A stretch of DNA of 64,000 nucleotides from Muricea muricata. Its lineage: Eukaryota; Cnidaria; Anthozoa; Malacalcyonacea; Plexauridae. The stretch lies in the NCBI GenBank assembly GCA_963855995.1, contig OY979718.1, positions 24,046,282-24,110,281 of the forward strand, written 5' to 3'. Below are positions 1-13,126 of this stretch, piece by piece. Position numbers and translations under genes: made by a program. The notes beneath the pieces were generated by a model. It searched no databases. It worked only from the letters and a program-made list of their open reading frames with translations, and was not told the DNA's origin. How positions within the stretch are numbered: the stretch's first letter is position 1; each line of letters starts with the position of its first letter.

Positions 1-64
1 ATATAGTTCAACCGACGGTTTTATAACATGTTTTTGACAAGCTTCTTCAACGCGAACTACATAA

Positions 65-198
65 TATGCCTTTTGCGGGTTTCCCTTAACGCTATTGTCC
101 TCACTACTAAAACTCACATTGATAATGTAAGGAATGTATTGCGTCAATGTGAGGCTCCCTGGTAAGGAAAACCTGGTTAGGGAAAACCCGCATAAAGT
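65..198. repeat. MITE-like inverted repeat (GCGGGTTTTCCC family)
   Basis: The ends are imperfect inverted repeats: GCGGGTTTCCCTTA near 73 and TTAGGGAAAACCCGC near 178-192. The inner halves also pair partly (CTATTGTCCTCACTA). The same family recurs at 24963-25103 with cleaner arms. It has no coding capacity. The superfamily is not identified. Confidence 0.55.
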
Positions 199-2645
<2,447 letters not shown>

Positions 2646-2654
2646 GGCCAAAAC

Positions 2655-2960
2655 GGCATACTGCATAACCCGGACTCGGACTCGGACCCGGACTCGGACT
2701 CGGACCCGGACTCGGACTCGGACTCGGACTCGGACTCGGACCCGGACTCGTGAAAAAATTCGTTACAAAAAGAATTTGTAGTTGCAGGGAAATATTTTTT
2801 AAGAATTATTATGGTGTTACAAACACAGTTTTCCAGCCAATTTGCAAACTATTTGTAAAAATCTATAATCTATAATCTTATATGTTCCTGATTGTTTTAG
2901 GCTCAACATGAAGCTTGGATCTGACTATATAGCATTAAAGCCTTTCATACAAGATCTTCC
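2655..2960 (+). repeat. MULE left terminal inverted repeat
   Basis: It matches the reverse complement of 11833-12146, with small indels including 8 bp near 2933. Positions 2669-2750 are a tandem array of the hexamer CGGACT/CGGACC, so the TIR carries its own minisatellite. The array length differs slightly from the other TIR. Confidence 0.92.
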
Positions 2961-3039
2961 ATTAAAAATTAACAAAATGTTTACCAGGATAAACGAACGT
3001 GCCAGTGCAAAGAAAGTATTATTTACAATATATGAACTA

Positions 3040-6000
3040 CTAAAAGCTAAGGTTAAGTTTCCTCTTCAGTTCCCTCTTGTGCGATTCTTTTAAAAAGGGT
3101 TTTAAATCAGTTGGAATTTGTACCAATCCGGGCACGAAAAATGCATTTTTAACAGCAACGCAGTTCGGATTGACATGAAAATATACGTTAGACAGCTCGC
3201 TCGAGATGACTTTTTCGCCGTTTTTCCAATATTCTCTCCTTGCTCTGCCGACAATTACCAAATCTTCAGGTTCACGTGGTATGGATTGGTTTGGTTTCAG
3301 CGGTTGTCTACAGCCGTAACAGGTGGATATCTTTGGGTCCAAAAACCGCAGATTTCCAATCAAAAATGTACCGAATGCTGGCAAGGGCCTGTCTGGCTTT
3401 GGAGGGCTGTTGTCAGAGGGCTGTTTTGGAGGACTGCTGTTTGCAAATCGACTAATGACTCTCTCGCTTGGTACTGCTTTGGAGGATTTGTTTGCCTTTC
3501 CTTTTCTGACTTCTGTTGATTTAGCTTTCTTTCCACTTGTCGAAGGCAAACCAACGTTGGACAGTCCTACAGATATTCAAATTAAGAGGCAGATAAACAA
3601 ACAAGCAAGCAAACAAGAAACAAAACAAAACGGTATGTACCTGTTAAGTTTGTCCCACGTTTTCCCTTGCGATGCCACTTTACAAAGTTATTAAGCGTTC
3701 CGTTTTGCTCAGCGACAACAATAGAATGAGCACAAATGCTGTATGCTTGATAGTTTGGACATCCTTTATCGCACTCCACTCGACCATTCGTAAAAACCTT
3801 TACTGTGTGGGGTGTTCTGGGGTTGGAGTTGCTCGCCACCATCCATAAACCTTCAGCGCCATCAACTTTCCAAAGTTTTTCTGTTAGGGTCTTTGCCTTG
3901 GAAAACGCTGACTCCAGAATTTGAAATGGTACACTGATGATACCTGAAGTGAAAAAAAAGATCAAGCTTCGTGTATTTTTATCCAATCTAGATTAATAAG
4001 AATGACTATTTAACAGTCATTAATTGTTCTTGAACTAGTTGCGGTTTGGTTAGAAAAATATTTTTTTAACTGATCAAAATCACAATTATTACGTCCCTTT
4101 ATTTTGGCAATCACTGCACAGTTAATGCAATTCTTTGAACATAATGTTTGAAATAGAAAGAGAAATTATTTTTAGAAAAAATCCCTTGAAAATACAAAGT
4201 AAGACGTCTGAATTGGAACCCAAAATAAATAGGCATGTAGAATAATAAAATGAAATAAAAGTGCAAACTTCTCGCAACCCGTAGATCACAGTTTATACCT
4301 GTTTCACTTGCTTCAATGGAAAAAGATGAATTTCTGGATGCATTCGTTGTAGTTTCCGTTCTTGGCTTGTGGGCGTCAGAAACTGAAGCTGTAAAAAAGC
4401 GCTTTCTTACTCTGTCTTTCTGAGCTTGAGACATTCTATAATATGCGTTTTCATTTTCACGTAGATATTGGAATCGTTCTGTTAGCCTATATGTTCCTTT
4501 TCCTATCACAGCTAAGAACTGCTCGTCGAACTGACGTTTCACAACGGAAGAAATGTTTTTAACAACTTCGACCAGTGAACTACTTACATCTTCAGAACCT
4601 CTGGCGTTCTCTTTAACGTACCTATTTAGGCATTCACTAGCGTTCTGTGAGTAGGTCATTGGTGGAAAACCAAGACCACACATCGACCTAATGTCTGCCC
4701 TCATGCTATCTTTGATGACATCAGCAGGTCCTTTCACAAAGTAGGAGAGGAAATGTTTCGCATTGTGATGTAAAGTTGGCCAACGTTTGTTTACCTCATT
4801 TAATGCACTATGAAATTCCTCTTCCGATTTGCAATCCACGAGACCACCTTCGCGGACACCGTCGAGGTTGCAGCCGAATATATCATTTGTTATTTCTCTG
4901 GCAGCTTTCGAGTCAATGGCAAGCTCTGACAACTTTTGCTTCACGTTGTCTTTAAGGTGGATGTCGCATCTCAGGTGAACAGCATCTGAAAATACATTAT
5001 TCAATGCCTTCCAGATGTTCTCTTCGCCGTCTGTGCCAACAACAAGAACACCTCGCGTTTCCGGTTGGTACTTCACCATCAATGAGGGTAGAGTGTAATA
5101 GGATTCCTCCAGCTTTCTTTTGTGCAGAACTCCAGGTCCTACACAGACGGGATTTATTCCTTGCTGTGTTTCTAGCATCAAGTTACGGTATGTTCCAAAA
5201 GTGAAATAATGATTGGCGACATTGAATGTTGCATCGACCGAAAAAACTGAGAACAGTTCTGGATTCGTGCAAAACCGTTGTACATCAAGCAGCTGTTGGT
5301 CATTCGCTAGAAACACCGTCTGTTCGTTGGAAAGGTTAACATCTCGGACAAACCAGTGCTCTTTGTTTCCACGTTGTTGGGATTTTGATATCTGCAAAAG
5401 CTCAACCAGAGGATCGGTAGACGGGTAGCTGTTATCACTTCTGCTGTTAGATTTGCTGCGTGCGTGGTATATTTGACCCCGGTCCCTTGGGTACTCTCCA
5501 GAGCTTCTGACATTGTCAATACCACCTCTGTCGTCGATAATTGCGTGCATTATTTCACGTGGTTTCCCCTTTTCTTTTCGAATTGCTTCCATAGTACTAG
5601 GCATCGTCCGCTTATACTCCTTATGACTGGAACTTCGCTTGCTGTTTCCATGAGGTTGAATGTGTACTGCTGTTTCTCCCTCAGTAAAAACATACTGCAA
5701 AAACATATACCTGTATGCTTCCCCATTGTCGTTCGCAAGGTACACAAGATACTTTTTCAACGAAGGTAGATTTGCATTGAAATAGGACTGTCTGTAAACG
5801 TTGTAATCATCATCCATTGTGCCTTTTTTAAACGTTTTTCTACCTTGATTTGCCCAAGAACCCATATCGTCGCATTTGACATCCCAGATATTTTTCAGCT
5901 TCCACGAGTCGACCACAAAAGCAACGTTGTGTTGAACTCTTATTGGAACCGCACTGGCAACTCTTTTTTCAGGAAACTCGCGAAGTATTTGGACAGCGTC

Positions 6001-7018
6001 TTTCGTGTGCATTCCTTGTTTCATTCCCCATTCGAGCACAGACAACCTCATATCGCCATTATAAAATTTGGGATTGGGATCACGCTCGCTATCACTTGAA
6101 GAGCTTTCACTAAAATCGCTGATGGGCTCGGTCTTTATTTTTTCACCCTCCAACACTATTAAAAAAGTATGATAATGCTTGTAAAAAGTGTTTAAAAACA
6201 ATCTACTTCAGAATAAAAATACAACTAATCAATGTATGTTTGACTCGCTATATTTTCATAGTTAAACAACAAACAAGCATGTAAATACATCGCGTTTCAA
6301 TTGGTTGTTAAAAGAAAACCAATCTCACCTTCTACAAAGCAGCTGCTGCTGGGTGAATTTCCTTTAATTGTACCATCCTTTTGTTGTGTACCCTCCTGCT
6401 CGCTATCATCTGAACCTGAATCTATCGTTATAATTTCTATCACGGAAGTACGCTACAAAGAGAGAATGAAACATTACTTTACGTTTTCAATTTTTCATTT
6501 TCTGTTTTTCACTCTTAAACATAGCCAAATGAAAGTAATTGTGTGTAATTGTATGTACCTGTTTTAAGGTTTGAAAACTTGAAGTTTCCACGCACTCGTT
6601 TTTATGAACAGATAAATCTTCTTCAACTCTGTAACAATCAAGGTCTGATTCCTTAAGTGCAACGCTCTCGTCGGTTTCACAGTTTGAAGTAGGTTGTGTT
6701 GAAGGGGCAACGTCTGCAAGTCGCGCGCGCTTGCTTTCATTGGGAAATACATATTCTTCGGCGTTGTCGCAATGAAGATCACAATGCAAGCGAGCAGTGC
6801 CGGACGTGTTGTTCTTGTTAGCTATAATTAGGAAGAAATGAATTCCACAAACAAATAAATAAAATAGTGAAGCCAAAGGATTTTGTTCCATCGTCAAAAT
6901 TGTCAAAAAACGCACCTGTATCTCCTATGACAATCTTTTGCTTCTCTGTTAAGACAACCTCACACGCAACACACCTTTTCAGATTCTGCGAACATCCTGT
7001 AAAACATAGTTTCTCCAT
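3040..7018 (-). CDS. MULE transposase with SWIM zinc finger (6 exons, 1058 aa)
   Basis: This is a DDE transposase expected to cut and paste the surrounding element. Exons on the minus strand are 6916-7018, 6559-6821, 6329-6452, 4299-6155, 3641-3943 and 3040-3566. Every junction is GT-AG and the phases join without a stop. The N-terminal exon has a small Cys cluster (residues about 6-20). The MULE core lies in exon 4, with likely catalytic D471 (SVDATF), D539 (GTDGEE) and E671 (ASECLN). A SWIM zinc finger follows in exon 5 (C840, C844, C853, H855). The last exon has a Cys pair (CYGC) and a basic tail. The gene ends 80 bp from the left TIR. I chose the start at 7018; in-frame ATGs at 7036 and 7048 are alternatives. 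The family call is firm; the exon model is by eye. Confidence 0.88.
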
Positions 7019-7048
7019 TAACAACAACAGGGGCATTTGTTTATTCAA

Positions 7049-7432
7049 TTATTTCAAATTGCATGTGATAAAACTCATGACAATATAGATACAGTAATTA
7101 TCGCAATAAAAGAACAGTTTACGATGTGAATTTGCCGCTTTACTGTGAAATGGTATGGGAAGCGAAAGCTAGAGTAACAGCTTTTGACCTACAGCTAGCC
7201 TTCACGTATAAACCTTCAGTAGTTGGAAGGCGAGTATTGGTTTCGCCTCCGCTTTACTCAATCCGGAAATGTGTCATAATAAATGAAAATATAACTTGTG
7301 ATACACTTTGCAATTTTAGCCTCGTCTAAACATTGTTATTTCATTTTGTTCATTATACAAAACAACATTATACATCGATGCTACTACTTTAAGTATTTTG
7401 CTTAAAAAAGATGATCAATGTATCAATCATTA
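7049..7432. other. Probable promoter-side spacer of the MULE transposase
   Basis: No conserved coding. It lies immediately upstream of the transposase start and ends at the nested Penelope-like insertion. Confidence 0.4.
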
Positions 7433-7513
7433 AATATAATACAAAACATAATCCGAACATTAGCATCTTGAAACCCAAAATATGAGTTAAGCAACAAAAT
7501 TGAGAGAGTAATA

Positions 7514-7542
7514 TTTCGATTTTATTACAAAATCATCATCAG
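7514..7542 (-). ncRNA. Hammerhead-ribozyme-like core, PLE-1 minus copy
   Basis: On the minus strand CTGATGA is followed by a 6 bp hairpin (GATTTT/AAAATC) and GAAA, the order of a hammerhead catalytic core. PLEs of many animals carry hammerhead motifs in their terminal repeats. One unpaired T sits between the core and stem II, which is not canonical. Stem I is weak in this copy. Confidence 0.5.
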
Positions 7543-7675
7543 ACTAACTGCAGTTACAATATATACAAGGTCTTATATACAAGTTGGCATGCCATGATGA
7601 CATCATAGAAACGGAAGCATCAATCAAAACCACGACATGTGCAGTGAGAAGTAAGATAAAATGTGGGTGCATGGA

Positions 7676-8780
7676 TTAAGAGAAAAGATTTAGTTCTTTG
7701 CTAGCTTTGAGACCAGTGTTTAAACTGGGTGAATGATACTTGATATATATAGCTCCAAGCAACAAGAGAAAATTAGGTGTGCGAGAATTAGTGGTGCGCA
7801 GAATACGAGAGTTGTCAATTATTAAATTTGAAATAAAAGCGGAAATGTTATTGTATTCGTCAGTTGGGTTGTAAAGTTTGTCAAAAGCAAAGTGTAGGTT
7901 AACAATGTATTGCACATGTTGGCAGTTGTGGAAATGTTGCCCTATAGCACTTTTAGCCGGATTGATAAGCTCGGAAAGCCGCGACTGTAAACACCTTTCA
8001 GTTTTCCCAATATACGTTGCTGAGCAGCCAGGATATTTCACTTTATAAACTACATTAGATTTAGAAAGATTAGGAATTTTGTCTTTGTTGGAAAGGAAAT
8101 AGGAAATTTTTTTGGTGTCGTAAATAACAATGAAATTAACAGGAACAGTTAGACATCTTTGTATTTTCTTGAGACAATTTTTCACAAGCGTTTCGCCTCG
8201 TTTACCAAGGTATGGAACGCGTACCCAAACCTTAGGTCTAGTGTTGTTTTCGTCGAAAAAGTCAGTGCGTGATTGATTGGTAGAAAATTTGTTCTTAAGT
8301 TTAGAAATCACTAAATTTCTGACCGCACAAGGATAGCCGTTCCAAGATATAAACATTTTTAGTTTGCGAATTTGGTTTTCAAATAGTTGACTGGTGCTAC
8401 ATAATTTTGACGCACGGTGAAATAAAGATTTAACCCACGCAATCTTACGAAAAAATGGTTCGAAACTAGAAAAATGCGTGTATTGGCCTGTATGTGTACT
8501 TTTGTAGTAAACATCAGTGTTATCTGACGAAATCAAAATGTCCAAAAAATGAATTGCATTATCTGGAAAGGTATCCATTGTAAATTGGATATTTTTGTCA
8601 AAAGTATTAAATTTATTGAGTATCTCAGGAATATCCGACGGTTTTCACAAGAGTATCACCAACATATCTACGGTAAAACTTAATGACACCAGATTTAATC
8701 AGGTCAGATCTAGAAACGATCAGTTTTTCAAATTCCAAAAGTATGATATTAGCAAGTACCGGTCCTTGTGGCGGAAATTG
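7676..8780 (-). pseudogene. Penelope-like RT (C-terminal part) plus GIY-YIG endonuclease
   Basis: Reading the minus strand from about 8775, the RT signature (PPQGPVLAN, then FYRRYVGDTLV) is followed by frame breaks near 8640. An open 300 aa frame (7676-8578) then ends in a GIY-YIG-type domain (CSATYIGKTERCLQSRLSE). In PLEs the RT copies the RNA and GIY-YIG nicks the target. The RT catalytic YxDD reads YVGD here, so one metal-binding Asp is lost. The N-terminal RT is missing. It is non-functional as it stands. Confidence 0.85.
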
Positions 8781-8800
8781 GATATTTTTGTCAAAAGTAT

Positions 8801-9199
8801 TAATGTAGTTTATGAAGTACTAATGTAGTTTATGAAGTGAAATGTCCTGGCTGCTCAGCAACGTATATTGGGAAAACTGAAAGGTGTTTACAGTCGCGGC
8901 TTTCCGAGCATATCAATCCGGATAAAAGTGCTATAGGGCAACATTTCCACAACTGCCAACATGTGCAATACATTGTTAATCTACACTTTGCTTTTGACAA
9001 ACTTTACAACCCAACTGACGAATACAATAACATTTCCGCTTTTATTTCAAATTAAATAATTGACAACTCTCGTATTCTGCACACCACTAATTCTCGCACA
9101 CCTAATTTTCTCTTGTTGCTTGGAGCTATATATATCAAGTATCATTCACCCAGTTTAAACACTGGTCTCAAAGCTAGCAAAGAACTAAATCTTTTCTCT
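8801..9199 (+). pseudogene. Second, inverted copy of the PLE-1 GIY-YIG domain
   Basis: The plus strand encodes CPGCSATYIGKTERCLQSRL and onward, nearly the same protein as the minus copy. The frame is interrupted by a stop after about 72 codons (near 9053). Its 5' edge carries a 20 bp tandem duplication (TAATGTAGTTTATGAAGTxx, 8802-8840). Confidence 0.8.
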
Positions 9200-9329
9200 T
9201 AATCCATGCACCCACATTTTATCTTACTTCTCACTGCACATGTCGTGGTTTTGATTGATGCTTCCGTTTCTATGATGTCATCATGGCATGCCAACTTGTA
9301 TAATAAGACCTTGTATATATTGTAACTGC

Positions 9330-9376
9330 AGTTAGTCTGATGATGATTTTGTAATAAAATCGAAATATTACTTACT
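9330..9376 (+). ncRNA. Hammerhead-ribozyme-like motif, PLE-1 plus copy
   Basis: The core CTGATGA is at 9337-9343, stem II is GATTTT/AAAATC and GAAA is at 9362-9365. The stem III strand ATAT (9365-9368) is self-complementary, as in ribozymes that work as dimers. Stem I would pair AGTTAGT (9330-9336) with ACTTACT (9370-9376), six of seven positions. Predicted cleavage is after 9369. An extra T follows the core, so activity is uncertain. Confidence 0.55.
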
Positions 9377-9451
9377 CAATTTTCTTGCTTAACTAATATT
9401 TTGGGTTTCAAGATGCTAATCTTCGGATTATGTTTTGTATTATATTTTTTG

Positions 9452-11042
9452 AAATTGTCGGCTGGTATTGGTTTTTGTATCAATCATTCCATGGCAGACA
9501 GCAGCATATATAGGAAATAATGCACTCTTAATTGCACTTAAACGCATTTTTTTATACACAATGGGTCTCAATCTTGACGGACTAAAAGTAAGGAGGACTG
9601 TGAAATAGTAAACCATTGTCTGGTTTTGAAAACAGAGAATCGTTGTGATTCATACCACTTATTTCATGTTTGAGTCGGTTTTCTTTGATGTACCGAGGTA
9701 TTTATCTCGGATACAACTTGTGCAAAAGTCTCGAGAAATGGTCGCTCGAAATCTTTCAAGTTGATGTATTCTTGTAGAAAACCTCCTCAAACATGAAATG
9801 AGTCAGATAAACACCTCGAAAGTCGGGATTTACGTGATATAAAGCCCTCGTGCCCTACGAGCCCTCGGGGTCTTGGTACCACATAAATCCGTCCTTCTCG
9901 GTGTTTATCTCTTACTTACTCTATTGCAGTTAAACTTATTATATGTTATTTATTTTGACTTTGGGGAAAAATAAGTGTTTCTATGGATTCTCATAATCCC
10001 TTTTTTCTAATCCCATTTGTGTATATGAACAAAAAGCGATTACGGTAAAAATTATACAAAGAGGGCCAAATTTATACCACTAGCCATTCCCCAATCGAGC
10101 AAGGTACTGGGTTTAGTTTAGCAAGTGTTAGAGGACATTTGGATGCACAACAAAAAGTTATAGATTATAGTGAGCGAGCTAAATATGTTTTAACATAGCT
10201 TTTTTGTTATATATAATTCTTGCGTTTCAGGCTGGACCAGAAACATTTATGAACGCATGACAGCTTTCTAGCTGTCATATTTGACACATTGTTTATTTGT
10301 TGTCAATGCACTTAAGGCCGTGTTCCACTTCAACCGTATCGTAGCGAAACGTGGCGTATTTCATTGTTTTGTGAACACTCTAGCAGAACTAATGATATGG
10401 ACACAATAGAATACGCTACGTTTCGCTACGATACGGCTGAAGTGGAAAAGGGGCTTAAATCTATAGTACTTTGCCGGAATATGAAAGCTAATTATGCTGA
10501 ATAGGAGAATTTCCGTTAGAATATCGCTTCATCAGCGTTGTTATGGTATTAAAATATAAAAAGTGATGCTCTGCATATATTACAAAAGGGAACTATTTAT
10601 AAAAGTTACGATTTCCTTTTGAAAGTTTCTAATAGACCTTAGCATAAATTGTGATCCAGAGCGCATTTTCACGGTCAAGCTTCATATAGAATGACTGGTA
10701 GCAATGCGAAAAATTCCTGTATCGAAGGATACACGTTACAGATCAAGATTAATTATCTGTAAGCGGTTTATCACTAGAAGTTAAATACATTCATAAATGT
10801 ATGTTTTTATGCCTTAAAAGACTACACACAGACTTTATACTCGGCATTTTATAGTTGAACTTGAAACGCTAATGATAAAATTTTAACATAGAATGTGAAA
10901 TCACCAACAGCCCTAGTCCAGGCCAAAGTTTATGCGTTATCGACGATTATGAAATCAGTTTCAATGTTTTTATGCTAGAAAACACAAATTAAGCGTGTAA
11001 TTTTATCGCCTATCGCTAGGGGTGAATATTAAAGCTACATAC
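9452..11042. other. MULE interior without recognised gene
   Basis: The only clear structure is the palindrome at 10312-10456. Around 9660-9900 there are loose inverted similarities (ATTTCATGTTTGA / TCAAACATGAAAT). I could not find a further exon for the RING gene here. Confidence 0.45.
10312..10456. repeat. Small palindromic MITE with TTAA ends
   Basis: The arms TTCCACTTCAaCCGTATCGTAGCGAAACGT and the complement at 10411-10447 pair well, and TTAA flanks both sides. TTAA targets suggest a piggyBac-type origin (inference). A related piece lies at 40917-40995. Confidence 0.6.
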
Positions 11043-11522
11043 CTGAACATGCCTTTAGATGAAAACACGGAATAAAGATTGTGTCAACCTCATTTACGTT
11101 GCACAATAAACATTTTTTCTCCACGGGATATTTTACTCTTGCGACAACCTTTTCCTAGAGAAAACAAATTTTGAATCATATCATCGCAGGTTACGATTTT
11201 TACGATTGCCGAACAATTAAGTCATATATCACATGAAAGTTAAAATAGCTTAAAAAAATACAAAGCAAAGTAGCGCACTAACCTGGCAAGTAGGGCAGCT
11301 GCCCAGTTTATTGCTGCATCCATAGCAAACAATGTTGTGTTTACATGGGTAAAATAGCGCATTTGCGCGTTCTTTTTTACAAGTGAGGCAGTGAGCCATA
11401 CAAACACGAAATACTTTTATAGATTTTGTAACAAACGCATCGCTTGAAAGCTTGTATAATCTTCTGTGGATGATCGCACGTATTGCAATAAATCCTTTGG
11501 ACTTTGGAGTCTTGCAATACAT
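11043..11522 (-). CDS. RING-finger protein encoded inside the MULE (partial)
   Basis: Two exons are visible: 11283-11522 and 11043-11154, joined in phase by GT-AG. Exon A has a full C3HC4 RING (CLTC, 11 residues, CKH, CYGC, CPTC), like the RINGs of IAP or MDM2-type E3 ligases. Exon B starts a second one (CLLC, 11 residues, CFH, then C) and ends at a good donor with its last Cys pair missing. A RING normally recruits a ubiquitin E2 enzyme. I could not find the downstream exon, nor a secure start: the ATG at 11522 follows an acceptor-like TTTAG at 11534. It may be a captured host gene or a MULE accessory gene. The RING call is firm; the gene ends are not. Confidence 0.6.
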
Positions 11523-11832
11523 AAAAGCGCCGCCTAAAGCTTGTCAAGGTGTTGTGTTTCAACATATGGTCGGTTAAAGTTTTTATATCGCTAATATATT
11601 TCCTGTGCGAAAATTGGGCGAAATTCGGAACCTTATATATAATGCGTAATCATCAGATTCCAGATAATGACAAAATAAGGTCGAAACGTTGAATCAATAA
11701 AAATGTTGTCGTTTTTCGTACTTACAGTAGTTGTGTATAATGCGTACGCTTGTCAAAGTATTGTGGTCCAAGAAAATAGCGCATGATGAAAATTATGCGT
11801 AAGTGCAGAACTTGCCTTCAACTAGCTTAAGA

Positions 11833-12146
11833 AGAAGATCTTGTATGAAAGGCTTTAATATTTACATGCTATATAGTCAGATCCAAGCTTAATGTTGAGT
11901 CTAAAACAATCAGGAACATATAAGCCATATAGATTTTTAAAAATTGGTTGCAAATTGGCTGGAAAACTGTGTCACAAACACCATAATAATTCTTAAAAAA
12001 TATTTCCTTGCAACTACAAATTCTTTTTGTAACGAATTTTTTCACGAGTCCGAGTCCGGGTCCGGGTCCGAGTCCGAGTCCGAGTCCGGGTCCGAGTCCG
12101 AGTCCGGGTCCGAGTCCGAGTCCGAGTCCGGGTTATGCAGTATGCC
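11833..12146 (-). repeat. MULE right terminal inverted repeat
   Basis: Reverse complement of 2655-2960. The hexamer array (AGTCCG/GGTCCG) lies at about 12045-12131. The open frames here that encode Ser/Glu/Gly or Pro/Ser repeats are translations of the satellite, not genes. Confidence 0.92.
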
Positions 12147-12364
12147 GGCCAAAACGACAGAAAGGGTCAGACAGCAATTTGGCCTCAAATTTTGGTGGAC
12201 AACTATCATTTACGACATGGACTATGTGAAACTCTGAAGCGTGCATAATTTTACGTCTATTTAGGGCGACGAATTTGACGCGACTGGAATTGCGATATAT
12301 ATCTCAAGTTATACAGCTCCCATATGTCTAGGTGAAGCTAAGGTAAAAGAAATTGACTAGCCAA

Positions 12365-12862
12365 TGAGCTGGCCGTATTTCTGTGAAACTGAGACAGGCG
12401 CGAGGGAAGTACAGCCAGCCCAACAACTATGATATTTTGTATTTCTCAGTCGCATATACGCAACGCAAAATTCCTATTGATTAAGATTCAATTTGATAGA
12501 CAGCTTAATGTTTAATTATATTACTACAATCCTGGAAAAAATACATGGAGACTATTTGTTAGTTTCACAAAAATACATTATAAAGTGTTAAAATCGCACA
12601 TTTCCGGCTAAATAACTCAGTGAATGATCTTGAATGCTACATCCCCCCTTCCCCCCGAACAATGTTGAATAAAATGAAGTCACTTTCCAACATACACCGC
12701 ATAAATAGCAACATTGTGTATGGGGGAAGGGGGAAACGTTGAGAAATTGAAAAAGTCTACTAATTTTTTTCCAGGATTGTGGTTGAAACTTCCCCTGTCT
12801 TATAACAATCTGGCCGTATTTTCCACGCGCCCGCCTTAGTTTCACAGAAATACGGCCAGCTC
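12365..12862. repeat. TIR element, about 0.5 kb, no ORF
   Basis: GAGCTGGCCGTATTTCTGTG at 12365 is repeated inverted at 12843-12862. A second inner hairpin with C-rich and G-rich arms lies at 12644-12738. It is non-coding and sits between the MULE and the GPCR. Confidence 0.65.
12644..12738. repeat. C-rich/G-rich hairpin (family member 1)
   Basis: CCCCCCTTCCCCCC plus CAATGTTG at the left pairs with CAACATTG plus GGGGGAAGGGGG at the right. The same pattern occurs at 44262-44366 and 45526-45606. Confidence 0.5.
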
Positions 12863-13126
12863 GCTAGCTATAAACTGGCTAACCTATAAACTAGTCATTC
12901 AAAGTTTTGAAACCGCTTTCCCCACTAAATCTATGCAGTTTTTTCTCAACTGTATCACTAATCATGTTATAATTTCAGTAAACCTATTTAGTCGAATCAT
13001 ACAAGTATACTATTCTTCTTTTTGCATATATCTTACTGTCCTGTCCGATAAGTCACCGTGTATATTTTAATTTCAAAGTTTAATTAATTTTCTCTCATGC
13101 AGGCTACATGCCCTTGAATCTCCATA

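Larger units (their letters stand above)
7433..9451. mobile_element. Penelope-like element (PLE-1), inverted head-to-head pair
   Basis: Positions 7433-8060 and about 8820-9451 are near-perfect inverted copies of one PLE 3' end (GIY-YIG coding plus tail). The minus-strand copy extends further, into the end of the reverse transcriptase (to about 8780). Partial inverted copies at a PLE end are a known consequence of their retrotransposition. It lies inside the MULE. Both copies are 5' truncated and decayed. Confidence 0.85.
2655..12146 (-). mobile_element. Complete Mutator-like element (MULE), 9.5 kb
   Basis: The element starts GGCATACTGCATAACCCGG at 2655 and ends with its exact reverse complement at 12146. 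It is flanked by a perfect 9 bp direct repeat, GGCCAAAAC, at 2646-2654 and 12147-12155. Target duplications of 8-11 bp are typical of MULEs. The TIRs are about 310 bp long. Inside, all on the minus strand, are an intact transposase gene (3040-7018) and a RING-finger gene (11043-11522). An inverted pair of Penelope-like fragments (7433-9451) and a small TTAA-type palindrome (10312-10456) are nested in it. The intact reading frame and perfect target repeat suggest a fairly recent insertion, although the nested retroelement is already decayed. Confidence 0.93.

Noticed and set aside
11944-12237. Ser/Glu/Gly- and Ser/Pro-rich ORFs
   Set aside because: They are translations of the hexamer array in the MULE TIR.
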